DNA from: G963676205 sp964342525
GTDB taxonomy: Bacteria; Campylobacterota; Campylobacteria; Campylobacterales; Arcobacteraceae
Direction of reading: 5' to 3'
DNA: 64,000 nucleotides
Assembly: GCA_964342525.1 (NCBI GenBank)
Contig: CAYFGQ010000004.1
Span: 1 to 64,000, forward strand
Part shown: one piece after another, positions 36,420 through 45,631 of the stretch
How the letters are laid out: every line of letters begins with the position of its first letter
Position numbering within the stretch: position 1 is the stretch's first letter
The notes under the pieces: model-generated
The model's database searches: none
What the model saw: only the letters and a program-made list of their open reading frames with translations
What the model was told of the DNA's origin: nothing
Translations under genes and position numbers: made by a program

Positions 36420-37436
36420 TTATACCGCTCCCGCTATTGTTATTTTCTTTTCATATACCTCTTTAGGTATGATTAGTTCTTTATATTTTGATACAAGCAT
36501 AGATGATGGCTCAGACACACCTTTTAGTCCAAAAAACTTAGTAGCTTGTGAAGGGCTAAATTTACCATCTACATTATTTATCTCTTCTTCATTAAAAAAT
36601 TTAATTTCAAAATCATACTCTTTTGCAAACTCTAAAAGACCCTTTTCATCTGCTTTGGCTTCAAAAGATGCGATATTTGCTATTTGTTCTATCTCTAATT
36701 CATATTTATTTAAAAACCAAAAAAATGCTTTTTCTATATCTTTAAAACTTGTATCACGATTACACCCTATACCTAGATATACTTTTGGTTTAAAAGTAAG
36801 ACATTCATCTTTAAATGGTGTGATATTTACACGTAGATCACTAGTGAATTCTTCTACAAGTTTTAGATTTGTTTTATTTGGGATCGTATCAAAGATAGCT
36901 GGGTATGTTTTTACTTCCACCTCTTTTTTATTTAAAAGAGAGTTTGAAACTTTTGCTAACTCTTTTAGATTACAAATCTCTAGATCATTTTTTTTAGCAA
37001 ACATCTCAAATGCTAAAGTTTTTGTTTGATCTGTTGCAGTTGATACAAAGTTTTGACAACCTTCAATTCTTGAAGCAATATTATCACTTAGCTCATTCGC
37101 TCCACCTAAATGTCCAGATAAAAGTGGTACAACTTTATCAAGAGCTAGATTTATCACGATCACTGCTGGATCTGTTGATTTATCTTTTAAAAGTGGTGCT
37201 ATTTTTCTCACAACTGCACCCATTGCTAAGATACAGATGATAGCATCATACGCTTCCCATGCTGGAGCTAAAATATCATCTATTTTATTGTATAGGTTTA
37301 GTTTATCTAGATTGTGTTCTAGATCTTTTTTACCATATACATCCACATCATAATCGTGAAGATATGGTACTAGTTTACAAGCACTATTTAGACTTGGCTG
37401 GTTTATGGTTACTACTGCTATTTTAAGCTTCTGCAT
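36420..37436 (-). CDS. cbiG: cobalt-precorrin-5A hydrolase
   Basis: 338 residues. N-terminal IAVVTINQPSLNSACKL, central GAVVRKIAPLLKDKSTDPAVIVI and LSGHLGGANELSD are CbiG_N/mid motifs, and the C-terminal YLGIGCNRDTSFKDIEKAF is CbiG_C. It opens the delta-lactone of cobalt-precorrin-5A, releasing acetaldehyde. Overlaps cbiF by 14 bases. Confidence 0.93.
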   Translation of the reverse strand: MQKLKIAVVTINQPSLNSACKLVPYLHDYDVDVYGKKDLEHNLDKLNLYNKIDDILAPAWEAYDAIICILAMGAVVRKIAPLLKDKSTDPAVIVINLALDKVVPLLSGHLGGANELSDNIASRIEGCQNFVSTATDQTKTLAFEMFAKKNDLEICNLKELAKVSNSLLNKKEVEVKTYPAIFDTIPNKTNLKLVEEFTSDLRVNITPFKDECLTFKPKVYLGIGCNRDTSFKDIEKAFFWFLNKYELEIEQIANIASFEAKADEKGLLEFAKEYDFEIKFFNEEEINNVDGKFSPSQATKFFGLKGVSEPSSMLVSKYKELIIPKEVYEKKITIAGAV

Positions 37437-38181
37437 TTTGTGCCTTTTTCTCTTCTAGTTCTTTTACTAGAGGTTTTACATATAGGTGGGATTCTTGGGT
37501 CTCTTTTTGATCTAAGAATTCACCAAATAAGATAAGTGCTACACCTTTTATATGTGATACTTGCTCTTGTATGTTAGAAATAGTTCCCTTATAGATTTTC
37601 TCTTCAGGCCATGAAGCTTTTTCAACAACCCAACAAGGTGTATCTTCACTATATCCAAGCTCTAAAGCTGTTTTTTTAAGCTTTTTGATTAAAAGGATAG
37701 ATAGGTAAAATACATGTGAAGAGTTTTTACAAGCTAGAAGATTTTCTAATTTTTCAGGATTTGGTGTTTTCCCTTCTACTCTAGATAAAATAATAGTTTG
37801 TGATACACCCGGTATAGTGTATTCTATAGCTAAAGATGAAGCTGCTGCAAAGGCTGCTGTGATACCCGGGATCACTTTATAAGAGATTTGCTCTTCTCTT
37901 AAGTATTCAATCTGTTTCGCTATAGTTGAGTAGATAGATGGATCACCAGTATGTACTCTAGCTACTGTTTTATCTTTGTATTTTGATAAAAAGGCAAAGA
38001 TTTCAGGGTATTTCATACCTTGGCTATCTTCGATAATAGCATCTTCTTTACACCAAGTAAGTACTTCTCTTGGTACAAGTGATCCCGTATAAAGTACTAC
38101 ATCCGCTTCTTTTAAAATATTCATTGCTTTTACTGTTATAAGTTCTGGGTCACCCGGACCCGCTCCAATAAAATATACCAT
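37423..38181 (-). CDS. cbiF: cobalt-precorrin-4 C11-methyltransferase
   Basis: 252 residues. VYFIGAGPGDPELITVKA, LYTGSLVP, VARVHTGDPSIYSTIAKQ and VIPGITAAFAAASSL match CbiF/CobM. Methylates C11 of the cobalt-containing ring. AAGGAG precedes the ATG; the 108-nt leader upstream can form two small hairpins. Confidence 0.93.
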   Translation of the reverse strand: MVYFIGAGPGDPELITVKAMNILKEADVVLYTGSLVPREVLTWCKEDAIIEDSQGMKYPEIFAFLSKYKDKTVARVHTGDPSIYSTIAKQIEYLREEQISYKVIPGITAAFAAASSLAIEYTIPGVSQTIILSRVEGKTPNPEKLENLLACKNSSHVFYLSILLIKKLKKTALELGYSEDTPCWVVEKASWPEEKIYKGTISNIQEQVSHIKGVALILFGEFLDQKETQESHLYVKPLVKELEEKKAQNAEA

Positions 38182-38289
38182 TTATTAAACTCCTTTATCA
38201 AGTCCCTTAATAAATGGGACCTTTTTATAATAATTCTTTTTAGCGTGATTTGTAAAAAATCACTAAAAGAAACAAAACTCTAAAGTAGC
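38182..38289 (-). other. short spacer in the cbi operon with two small hairpins
   Basis: GTCCC/GGGAC (38202-38220) and GTGATT/AATCAC (38235-38253) can form hairpins between cbiET and the cbiF ribosome site. The first lies just upstream of AAGGAG. No T run follows on the minus strand, so processing or mild attenuation is more likely than termination. No riboswitch was recognised. Confidence 0.35.
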
Positions 38290-39477
38290 TCACGAGTGAG
38301 CTTTTGTTTCCTCTTTTTGTTCTTTTATCACTTTCAATTGAAATAATTGTCTCTCAGGCTCTACTAAATCAAGCTTACCTTTATAAGTAGTAAGGCTTAA
38401 AGAGAATACTTCATATTCTATTTTTGATTCATTTAAAATATTTATCATTGAACTTAGATGTTTAAGTGTTATGGCACTTATCACCATCACTCCATTTTCA
38501 TCTAATCTTTCATATAGGTATGGAAGTTTTTTGATCACTTCATCTCCCCCACCACCTACAAAGATTCTTTGTGGATTTTCTTCTAATTCCTCAAATTTAT
38601 CTTGAGCTTCACCTATATATAGTTTTGTATCTACTACTCTATGGGATCTTAGATTTTTTTCTATATTTGGGGTACGCTCTGTGTTTTTTTCAAAAAAGAT
38701 TGTTCTTGTTTTATATCTTTTATACGCTTCAATACCACAGCTTCCACTCCCTGCACCTATATCCCAAAGTAATTGGTTTGGCTCAAGGTCTAAGTTTTGA
38801 AGGCTCAGTCCACGTTTGTATTTTTTTGTGATCATTCCACGTTGAGTATCAAAATCACTATCTTCACTAATTGCTTTTTGAGTAAATAGTTTTTTGATAA
38901 GAAGTACATATGGTTGGCTTAGATCGAAAGCATTAAATGTGAAGCTTTTTATATCTATTTGCTCTATCACTTCATCTTCATATCCAAGTTTATATCCTAT
39001 AGTTACTTCTATATCAGATGAGTTTATATAGTGTAGAGCCTCTTTTACCTTCTCACATGAGTCTTTATCACATAGAATAAGTGTATATGTATTTGTAAGA
39101 AATTTAGATAGATCGATATATTTTCTTCCATGTAAAGAGATCGATTCTATATTTGCTTCAGCGATAAAAAGCTTCTCCATCATATAATCTTTACATGAGG
39201 TATTGTTTATGATCTTTACTTGATCACGTGGTAGTTTTGAAGCCATCAAAGCACCAGCACTAAAAAATACTGGACTTCCTGTGATCACATATAAGATATT
39301 TTCTTTATTATAGTTTTCTAAGATATACTCTTTTATATCCCTAAACTTTGCTTTTAGGATATTTGCTCCATCTTCTTTGAAGTTTACATCACAAAGTATC
39401 TTATCATAAGCACTTAGGTCGATATTTAGGTTTTCAAAATTATATTCACCCATTCCATTACCGATAATTGTTACCAT
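38290..39477 (-). CDS. cbiET: fused cobalt-precorrin-6B C5,15-methyltransferase/decarboxylase
   Basis: 395 residues. CbiE-like methylase half (about 1-200: IIGNGMGEYNFENL, YVITGSPVFFSAGALMA) joined to a CbiT-like Rossmann half (about 210-385: RGMITKKYKRGLSL, LLWDIGAGSGSCGIEAYKR, FVGGGGDEVIKKL). The fusion equals CobL and methylates C5 and C15 with decarboxylation. Overlaps cbiD by 7 bases. Confidence 0.93.
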   Translation of the reverse strand: MVTIIGNGMGEYNFENLNIDLSAYDKILCDVNFKEDGANILKAKFRDIKEYILENYNKENILYVITGSPVFFSAGALMASKLPRDQVKIINNTSCKDYMMEKLFIAEANIESISLHGRKYIDLSKFLTNTYTLILCDKDSCEKVKEALHYINSSDIEVTIGYKLGYEDEVIEQIDIKSFTFNAFDLSQPYVLLIKKLFTQKAISEDSDFDTQRGMITKKYKRGLSLQNLDLEPNQLLWDIGAGSGSCGIEAYKRYKTRTIFFEKNTERTPNIEKNLRSHRVVDTKLYIGEAQDKFEELEENPQRIFVGGGGDEVIKKLPYLYERLDENGVMVISAITLKHLSSMINILNESKIEYEVFSLSLTTYKGKLDLVEPERQLFQLKVIKEQKEETKAHS

Positions 39478-40496
39478 CCTAGTACCTCCTTTTGTTCTAA
39501 TATTATTGCTTTTACCCTAGCTTCAGGGTGCCATTTTTTGATCACTTCATTTGCTCTTATCGTGATTATCTCATAAAACTTATCAAGTAGTCCATGTTTT
39601 TCAAGCTCTTGGGATATACCCTTTACCGTCAAGGTAGATTCTATATCCACTTCATATGCAAGCTCATCTTTTATATCTTTTTTTAATTGTATAAAATCAA
39701 TAGTACCAAATCTATTGTGGGTATTTTTAAACTCTTGATAAACCTTAGTCATCTTTCCTATACCACATAAAAATACTACTTCTTTTGCTTTTTGCTCACC
39801 TGCTATTTTTATGGAATCATATACAAAATTTCCTATCTCAACTATAGCTTCTTCGCTTGCATGTTTTTTAGCTACACCAAAAGCTGAATTACCTAAAGTG
39901 AAATATAGTGTTTCATATCCATTTTGTACTGCAAATTCTATCTCTGTTTTTACCGAGTCTATATAAGCTGAGCTTGATACTGGTTTTACTATACCTTTTG
40001 TTCCAAGGATTGATATGCCTCCAAGAACTCCAACCTTTGCATTTGCTGTTTGTTTTGCTATCTCTATACCATTTGTAACAGAGATTGTGCATTTTAGATC
40101 AAGATTTTCATAGCCTTTAGTAATCTCTTCAAACACTTCAAAAATACCATCCCTTGGTCTAGGGTTTATAGCTGCAAAATTTGGAGCTATTTTTAGTCCT
40201 TTTTTTGTTACTATACCTACACCTTCACCAGCATATAAGGATAATCTATTTGATCCTATCTCAAATATACTTGGTTGATGATCGATAGAGTTTAGTGTAA
40301 GATCATCTAGTTTATCACTAATACTTACAACTATCTCACAACCTTTTGTTACATCAAGGTCGTCATTATCCATCTTATTTATTTTATGGATGGAGAGTTT
40401 TTTAGAGTCTAAAAAAGCTCTAAGGGCATCACAAAATAGCAGATAGCTATGTGCCCCAGTGGTTAGTCCTTTTTTTAGCTCTTTTTTCTCTTCCAT
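39471..40496 (-). CDS. cbiD: cobalt-precorrin-5B C1-methyltransferase
   Basis: 341 residues. KKGLTTGAHSYLLFCDALRAFL replaces the more usual GYTTGTCAAAA start, GEGVGIVTKKGLKI and LGGISILGTKGIVKPVSSSAYIDS are clear CbiD motifs. The altered N-terminal Gly-Thr loop is a divergence but the rest is typical. Confidence 0.92.
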   Translation of the reverse strand: MEEKKELKKGLTTGAHSYLLFCDALRAFLDSKKLSIHKINKMDNDDLDVTKGCEIVVSISDKLDDLTLNSIDHQPSIFEIGSNRLSLYAGEGVGIVTKKGLKIAPNFAAINPRPRDGIFEVFEEITKGYENLDLKCTISVTNGIEIAKQTANAKVGVLGGISILGTKGIVKPVSSSAYIDSVKTEIEFAVQNGYETLYFTLGNSAFGVAKKHASEEAIVEIGNFVYDSIKIAGEQKAKEVVFLCGIGKMTKVYQEFKNTHNRFGTIDFIQLKKDIKDELAYEVDIESTLTVKGISQELEKHGLLDKFYEIITIRANEVIKKWHPEARVKAIILEQKEVLGW

Positions 40497-40498
40497 GA

Positions 40499-41230
40499 TT
40501 ATTCAAAATTAGCTGAGTTTACTGTTTGTCCTACGAATATAATCGCTGGTGTTAAAGACTTGATATCTTCGAAATATTGTTCATCTTTACTTTTTATCTC
40601 TTCAAGAGTAGCTACTACCTTTTTAGCATCTTTTGTGGTACCTTTACTTAAAATAGCTAGAGGTGTATCACTTGGGAAACCTATTTTTAATAGTGAATTT
40701 ACAATATTTTTTAGATTGTAAATCCCCATCATGATTACTAGATTTTCTCTCGGATGATATGTAGTGATGATCTCTTCAAAAATTACCATATCATGCCCAG
40801 TAATAGTTCTATATGAGTCATTAAACTTTCTATCAATAGATGGGATCATAAAAGACTCAGGTACAGAGGTAGTGGAACTTACTCCACTTATGATTTTTGG
40901 TGTAAATCCAGCATCTATAATCGATCTTACCTCTTCATATCCTCTACCAAATACAAAAGGAGAACCACCTTTTAGCCTTACAACCACTTCATGGCTTTTG
41001 GCATATTTTACGATAAGTTCATTTATCTCATCTTGGTTTTTCAGGTGTTTTGCTTTTCTTTTACCCACATTTATAAGCTCACATGAATCTTTACAAAATT
41101 CTAAAGCTTCAGGGTTTACTAAAGCATCATATAAAACCACATCAGCCTTTTCAAGTAATTTTACAGCTTTTAGTGTAAGTAGCTCCACATCTCCTGGACC
41201 TGCTCCTACTAGGTATACTTCTTTACTCAT
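40499..41230 (-). CDS. cobA: uroporphyrinogen-III C-methyltransferase
   Basis: 243 residues from ATG 41230 (MSKEVYLVGAGPGD); the longer frame to 41281 only adds sequence overlapping the gene upstream. VYLVGAGPGDVELLTLKA, VRLKGGSPFVFGRGYEE and ISGVSSTTSVPESF match SUMT, which makes precorrin-2. Single-domain form, without the CysG dehydrogenase/chelatase. It overlaps the [2Fe-2S] protein gene by 8 bases. Confidence 0.92.
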   Translation of the reverse strand: MSKEVYLVGAGPGDVELLTLKAVKLLEKADVVLYDALVNPEALEFCKDSCELINVGKRKAKHLKNQDEINELIVKYAKSHEVVVRLKGGSPFVFGRGYEEVRSIIDAGFTPKIISGVSSTTSVPESFMIPSIDRKFNDSYRTITGHDMVIFEEIITTYHPRENLVIMMGIYNLKNIVNSLLKIGFPSDTPLAILSKGTTKDAKKVVATLEEIKSKDEQYFEDIKSLTPAIIFVGQTVNSANFE

Positions 41231-41711
41231 ATTTATATTTATCCATTTCAGACATAGGAACTCTTTGGAATTCCTCTTCATCTAGGGTTTTATTTTGGCT
41301 TAAAAGCTCAAATAGTTTAGCCCATTTTTCATCTGAGTATTTGTGAGTGTTTTTTAGCCAAATACCATTATTTTCAGCACAACCATTTCTAGGTGTATTC
41401 TCAAAGATATTTGCTACGCTTCTAAATCTACAAGCTCCAAAACATCCAGTACGAACCACTTTGATTCTATTTTCACCTTTTGCTAGCTTTACATCTTTGA
41501 TAATCTCTCTAAGGTGTGCCCCTTTGTCATCTTGTTTGTGTGCTTTTCCACATCTTTCATCATCACAGATGAAGATTTGTGTTTTAAAGTGCATGATGGG
41601 TTTATCTGCTTCAAATACTTTTGGTTTACAAGTGAAGCCTTCTTCAACTTCACTTCCCATCATGTTGTAAAGTTTTCCGTCTTTACTTTCCATTATATTT
41701 GTCTTTTCCAT
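41223..41711 (-). CDS. thioredoxin-like [2Fe-2S] ferredoxin-domain protein in the cobalamin operon
   Basis: About 162 residues from ATG 41711 (a start at 41693 is also possible). The pattern FICDDERCGKAHKQ, then VVRTGCFGACRFRSVANIF, fits thioredoxin-fold [2Fe-2S] ferredoxins, with extra cysteines at FTCKPK and NGCAENN. It lies between cbiC and cobA with overlaps on both sides, so it is part of the pathway operon. An electron-transfer role, perhaps in ring reduction given that cbiJ is missing, is inference. Confidence 0.75.
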   Translation of the reverse strand: MEKTNIMESKDGKLYNMMGSEVEEGFTCKPKVFEADKPIMHFKTQIFICDDERCGKAHKQDDKGAHLREIIKDVKLAKGENRIKVVRTGCFGACRFRSVANIFENTPRNGCAENNGIWLKNTHKYSDEKWAKLFELLSQNKTLDEEEFQRVPMSEMDKYKYE

Positions 41712-42393
41712 CAAAATCTTTGATCAATTTATAGATAGCGTGAAGTGTAGCAACAGTCATAGTTGAGCTTCCAAATCTCCCTTCCATAATTACTGCTGGT
41801 ACATTATAATGTTCACAAAATCTTTTACCATAATCTTTTGATTCTACAACATTTACAAATCCAACTGGGAAAAGTAAAAGTGCCACATTTGATAGATCAA
41901 CACCCTCATCTAGTAGAGTATTGATAGCTGCATAGATAAAGGTAGGAGCATTCCCACAAGCTAATACCATAGGCTCATCTTTGTGTTTTTTGATAGCTTC
42001 TACAACTGCTGCATATGATCTTGTAGTTTTGTTTTTTTCAGCCATCTCATATGTAAATGGCTCATTGATATAACAGATCACTTCATTGTCATATTTATCT
42101 AGATAAAATTGACTAAGACCAACTTTGATCATATTTACATCAACTATGATTTTTGCTTTATTTTTTAAAAGCTCTTGGATTCTAGATATTGCATTGTCTG
42201 TAAAACAAACATTTTCTAATACCTCTTCAAAACATGTAGTTGTATGGATAAGTCTTGATATAACTTCTAACTGTCCCTCATCAAAGTTTTTTATTTGTGG
42301 ATAGTCTTGTAACTCTTCTTCAATCATTTCAAATGATTTTACAGAAATATCTGCTCCAATATTTATAGGTGGTTGTTCTTGCTTAAACTCCAA
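41683..42393 (-). CDS. cbiC: cobalt-precorrin-8 methylmutase
   Basis: 236 residues. VISRLIHTTTCFEEV holds the catalytic His, and NMIKVGL, ALLLFPVGFVNVVESK and EGRFGSSTMTVATLHAI are CbiC/CobH motifs. Moves the C11 methyl to C12, giving cobyrinate. Slight overlaps with cbiA upstream and the [2Fe-2S] gene downstream. Confidence 0.93.
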   Translation of the reverse strand: MEFKQEQPPINIGADISVKSFEMIEEELQDYPQIKNFDEGQLEVISRLIHTTTCFEEVLENVCFTDNAISRIQELLKNKAKIIVDVNMIKVGLSQFYLDKYDNEVICYINEPFTYEMAEKNKTTRSYAAVVEAIKKHKDEPMVLACGNAPTFIYAAINTLLDEGVDLSNVALLLFPVGFVNVVESKDYGKRFCEHYNVPAVIMEGRFGSSTMTVATLHAIYKLIKDFDGKDKYNGK

Positions 42394-43642
42394 AATACTT
42401 CCTTAATATATGAAAATTGTTTCTAAATGTTGTGTGTAGGTAAGTACCATACACCTTATCTTTTTGCCATGAGCCGTATTCACCTTTGCCATTTGGCTTT
42501 TTACTAAGTATATCTATTCCCTCAGGTGGATTGATTGGCTTAGTATAGTGAAAGGCATGACCTTTTATATTATTAGTGGCGAAATAATATCCTAATCTGC
42601 TTCGTTTATCTTTAAGTTCAAAATCTAAATCTAAAATACCCGACATTTTTTTATCATCCACACAATTGCTCAAGTATAAAAGCCCTGCACACTCTGCATA
42701 AATGTATTTATTTTCTGAATGATTTATAAGTGAATCTTTAAAGTTTGTTGAGTTTTTTATATTTTTATAGTTTGATTCAGTCTCCACATAACCACCCGGA
42801 AGATACACTATATCACTATCTTCACTTATGGTTTCATCAAGGGATGGGCTTATAAATTCCACATTTGAAAAAGTATCTTTTAAAAATTCTATATTGTCAT
42901 GGTAGATAAAGGAGAAGTTTTCATCTTTTATGATAGATACTTTTTTATTTATTTTTTGAATCTCTTCAAATGGGTAAGATTTCTTTAAATTAGGTTTTTC
43001 ATAGATAAATGACTCTAATTTATCAAGCTCTATATTTTCTAAAACCTCTTTAGAGATATCTTCTATCTTATCCATATCTGCTAAATCAAGTCCCAGATGG
43101 GTATCAGATAAGGAAGAGATATCTTTTTGTATCCAACCAAGTACTTCTATATCATCAAATTCTTTTTCAATATTTGATTTGATAAGGGCATAGTGCATCT
43201 TTGAAGATAGTTTATTTATCACTACACCTTTTATAGTATTATCTTCCCTAAAAGTTTTAAGACCTTTTAGTACTGCTGCTACTGTGATATATGAGCCACT
43301 TCCATCTAAAACTAAAATAGTAGGGATATTAAGCATCTTACTCACATCATAAGCACTACACCCCTTATCCATGCCATCATAAAAGCCCATCACACCTTCA
43401 CAAATGGATACTTCTTTATCAGAGTATTTATCAAATGTCCATCTTACTTGATTTTCATTCATCATAAAACTATCAAGATTTATAGATGGTGTGTTTGTGA
43501 TCTTAGAGTGAAACTGTGGATCGATATAATCAGGACCTATTTTAAAAGCACGCACAGATTTTTTGAAGTGGTGAAGTAGGGCTGTTGTTAAAACTGTTTT
43601 GCCAGAATTTGAGGATATGGCACTTATACAAAATGATTTCAT
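42383..43642 (-). CDS. cbiA: cobyrinate a,c-diamide synthase
   Basis: 419 residues. ISAISSNSGKTVLTTAL is the P-loop, FKIGPDYIDPQFHSKITN and EGVMGFYDGMDKG are typical CbiA motifs; the C-terminal GATase1-like half has VYLPGGYVE and the nucleophile in YAECAGLLYL. Uses glutamine and ATP. First gene of the minus-strand cobalamin operon. Confidence 0.94.
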   Translation of the reverse strand: MKSFCISAISSNSGKTVLTTALLHHFKKSVRAFKIGPDYIDPQFHSKITNTPSINLDSFMMNENQVRWTFDKYSDKEVSICEGVMGFYDGMDKGCSAYDVSKMLNIPTILVLDGSGSYITVAAVLKGLKTFREDNTIKGVVINKLSSKMHYALIKSNIEKEFDDIEVLGWIQKDISSLSDTHLGLDLADMDKIEDISKEVLENIELDKLESFIYEKPNLKKSYPFEEIQKINKKVSIIKDENFSFIYHDNIEFLKDTFSNVEFISPSLDETISEDSDIVYLPGGYVETESNYKNIKNSTNFKDSLINHSENKYIYAECAGLLYLSNCVDDKKMSGILDLDFELKDKRSRLGYYFATNNIKGHAFHYTKPINPPEGIDILSKKPNGKGEYGSWQKDKVYGTYLHTTFRNNFHILRKYFGV

Positions 43643-43711
43643 GGGGCTATTTATATCATATTTTTTTAAATAATTGCTTTATAAAATCAAATAAAGTATA
43701 AGCATAGTTTT

Positions 43712-43717
43712 TATACT
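43712..43717 (+). promoter_or_regulatory. -10 box for the DUF523 gene, possibly leaderless
   Basis: TATACT ends 7 bases before the ATG at 43725 and no Shine-Dalgarno sequence is present. Same spacing as at 21218 and 47631. Confidence 0.5.
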
Positions 43718-43724
43718 ATTTTAA

Positions 43725-44177
43725 ATGGAAAAACAAAAACTTCTAATAAGCTCTTGTCTTCTTGGAGAGCTTGTAAAATATAATGGTAGTCATAATCTAG
43801 TAGATGAGGTAAATTTAAATAAACTTCAATCATCTTTTGAGATCTTTAGTATTTGTCCTGAAGTATCTGGTGGTCTTCCTGCACCTAGGCCTCCTTGTGA
43901 ACTTATAGATGGAAAAGTGCTAGGTGATAATGGTATAGATTTTACTAAAGAATTTATAGATGGTGCAAATATAACTTTAGAGCTTTGTAAGAAAGAGGGG
44001 ATTAATCTAGCTCTTTTAAAGCAAAATTCCCCTTCATGTTCAAATGATTATATCTATGATGGTACATTTTCTCATACCAAGATATTGGGGCAAGGTGTGA
44101 CAGCTAAGCTTTTAGCTCAAAATGGAATAAAAGTATTTAATGAAACCCAAATCGATAGTTTATGTGAGAAAAAATGA
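43725..44177 (+). CDS. DUF523 family protein
   Basis: 150 residues. SSCLLGELVKYNGSH, ICPEVSGGLPAPRPPCEL and ALLKQNSPSCS are the conserved cysteine/proline motifs of DUF523 (YbbK-like). Biochemical role is unknown; the cysteines suggest metal or sulfur chemistry. Divergent from cbiA, so it is not obviously part of that pathway. Confidence 0.85.
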   Translation: MEKQKLLISSCLLGELVKYNGSHNLVDEVNLNKLQSSFEIFSICPEVSGGLPAPRPPCELIDGKVLGDNGIDFTKEFIDGANITLELCKKEGINLALLKQNSPSCSNDYIYDGTFSHTKILGQGVTAKLLAQNGIKVFNETQIDSLCEKK

Positions 44178-44287
44178 AGTTTTTAAAAGAGATTAAAAGA
44201 GTAGCTTGAATTCACTTTACAATGTGATCTATATAAACAGGGGAAAAATGATTAAAAAAATGTTTAAAGATCACATAGTAAAATAAA
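44178..44287 (+). other. intergenic region with inverted repeat and 12-codon ORF
   Basis: ATGTGATCT (44222-44230) and AGATCACAT (44268-44276) form a 9-bp inverted repeat. TTGAAT (44206-44211) and TATATA (44230-44235), 18 bp apart, could be a promoter for a 12-codon ORF at 44248-44286 (MIKKMFKDHIVK). No T run and no supporting context, so the coding claim is weak. Confidence 0.3.
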
Positions 44288-45631
44288 CTATTTAAAGTTT
44301 AGGGTAAAACTACTTCCTTTATTTTCTTCACTTTTTAGTTTTATATCCGTATCAAATTTATCACAGATTTTTTTAACTATAGATAGCCCAAGTCCTATGC
44401 CATTTTCAGAAGATGTTCTTACTTTGTCTACTCTGTAAAATCTATCAAAAATTTTCTCTTGATCCTCTTTTTTTATCCCTATACCCGTATCGCTTATATT
44501 TAGAGATATTTTGTTTTTATCTCTTTTTGCTTCTATGTGTATATGCCCTTTTTGAGTATATTTTGTGGCATTTGATATAAGGTTATTTATAACTATTGAT
44601 AGATAGTTTTCATCAAATCTTACTTTTAAATCCTCTTGTATATCTATTTTTATCTCAAGGTTTTTATTTTCTATGGCTTCTAGGTTTGACTCTATAGAAT
44701 CAAATAGTACTTGATCTAAAGAGGTGATTTTTTTAGATATTTGCTCCTTATCTAGTCTTGATAGGATCAAAAAGCTATTTATGATATTTTGTATCTTTAT
44801 TTGCTCTTTATCTATTTTTTTTAGGGCTATTTGAAACTCTTCTTTTGATAAGTCTTTATCTTTACATACTTCTATAACCCCTTGGATAACTGTAAGGGGA
44901 GTTTTTAGCTCATGGGAAGCATCCGATGAGAATTGTTTTATAGAATTGATACTTGTTTCTATATTTGCAAGCATAAGATTAAAATCTTTTGTAAGTTTTT
45001 CAAACTCATCACCTGTATTAAACTCTTTTATTCTTTTATCTAGTTCTTGATTGTTTTGTAATACTTCCACTTCATTTAATATTTGTTTTAAGGGTTTGAT
45101 TGTTTTATTTATCAATAAATATCCAATGATTAGTAAAACAAAAAGTATGATTATATTTAGTATTATTACACTTTCATAGATATCATTTATGGAAGCATCT
45201 AAAAAGTTTTCATTTATCCCTAGAAATATTTCATATTCTTGCTTATCTTCTTCAAAAAATTCATGGATAAAAACAAAATCATCAAGCTCTATAAGTCCAT
45301 TTTCTTCAATATCCTCATGTTCTTCATGTATAATCTCTTCAAGTATTCTTTCTGTTTTATAATTACTTTGATTTGAAAAGATAAGTTGTTCATCTTTTAG
45401 AATTATTAAAAACTGATTTTTAAGGTCAATATGTCTGTCAATATTTTTAAGATCAAGTTTATCTATAAACATCACCTCATAGAGCTCATCTGCTGTTTCA
45501 TTTATAAGATCAAAGGTATTTGTATCTTTATTTAATTGTATAAAATATAAAGTGATAAAAGTAAGAAAAGCCAATACTAAAGTAATAGTGATAGCATATA
45601 AAGTAAATAGTTTAGCTTTTACACTTTTCAT
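44288..45631 (-). CDS. sensor histidine kinase (OmpR-partner class)
   Basis: 447 residues. Membrane helices about 10-32 and 155-178 enclose an acidic periplasmic sensor domain (HEEHEDIEENG); then HAMP, SSDASHELKTPLTVIQG with the phospho-His, N-box NLISNATKYT, DTGIGIKKED and GIGLGLSIVKK. The start overlaps the response regulator stop by ATGA. The His/acid-rich sensor region could bind cations (inference). Confidence 0.92.
   Translation of the reverse strand: MKSVKAKLFTLYAITITLVLAFLTFITLYFIQLNKDTNTFDLINETADELYEVMFIDKLDLKNIDRHIDLKNQFLIILKDEQLIFSNQSNYKTERILEEIIHEEHEDIEENGLIELDDFVFIHEFFEEDKQEYEIFLGINENFLDASINDIYESVIILNIIILFVLLIIGYLLINKTIKPLKQILNEVEVLQNNQELDKRIKEFNTGDEFEKLTKDFNLMLANIETSINSIKQFSSDASHELKTPLTVIQGVIEVCKDKDLSKEEFQIALKKIDKEQIKIQNIINSFLILSRLDKEQISKKITSLDQVLFDSIESNLEAIENKNLEIKIDIQEDLKVRFDENYLSIVINNLISNATKYTQKGHIHIEAKRDKNKISLNISDTGIGIKKEDQEKIFDRFYRVDKVRTSSENGIGLGLSIVKKICDKFDTDIKLKSEENKGSSFTLNFK

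Noticed and set aside
36469..37029. 186-codon plus-strand open frame opposite cbiG
   Set aside because: It is the antisense shadow of a clear CbiG protein, with Ser/Phe/Leu-rich composition and no motif.
40764..41285. 173-codon plus-strand open frame opposite cobA
   Set aside because: Mirror of the SUMT coding sequence; composition typical of a reverse-complement frame.
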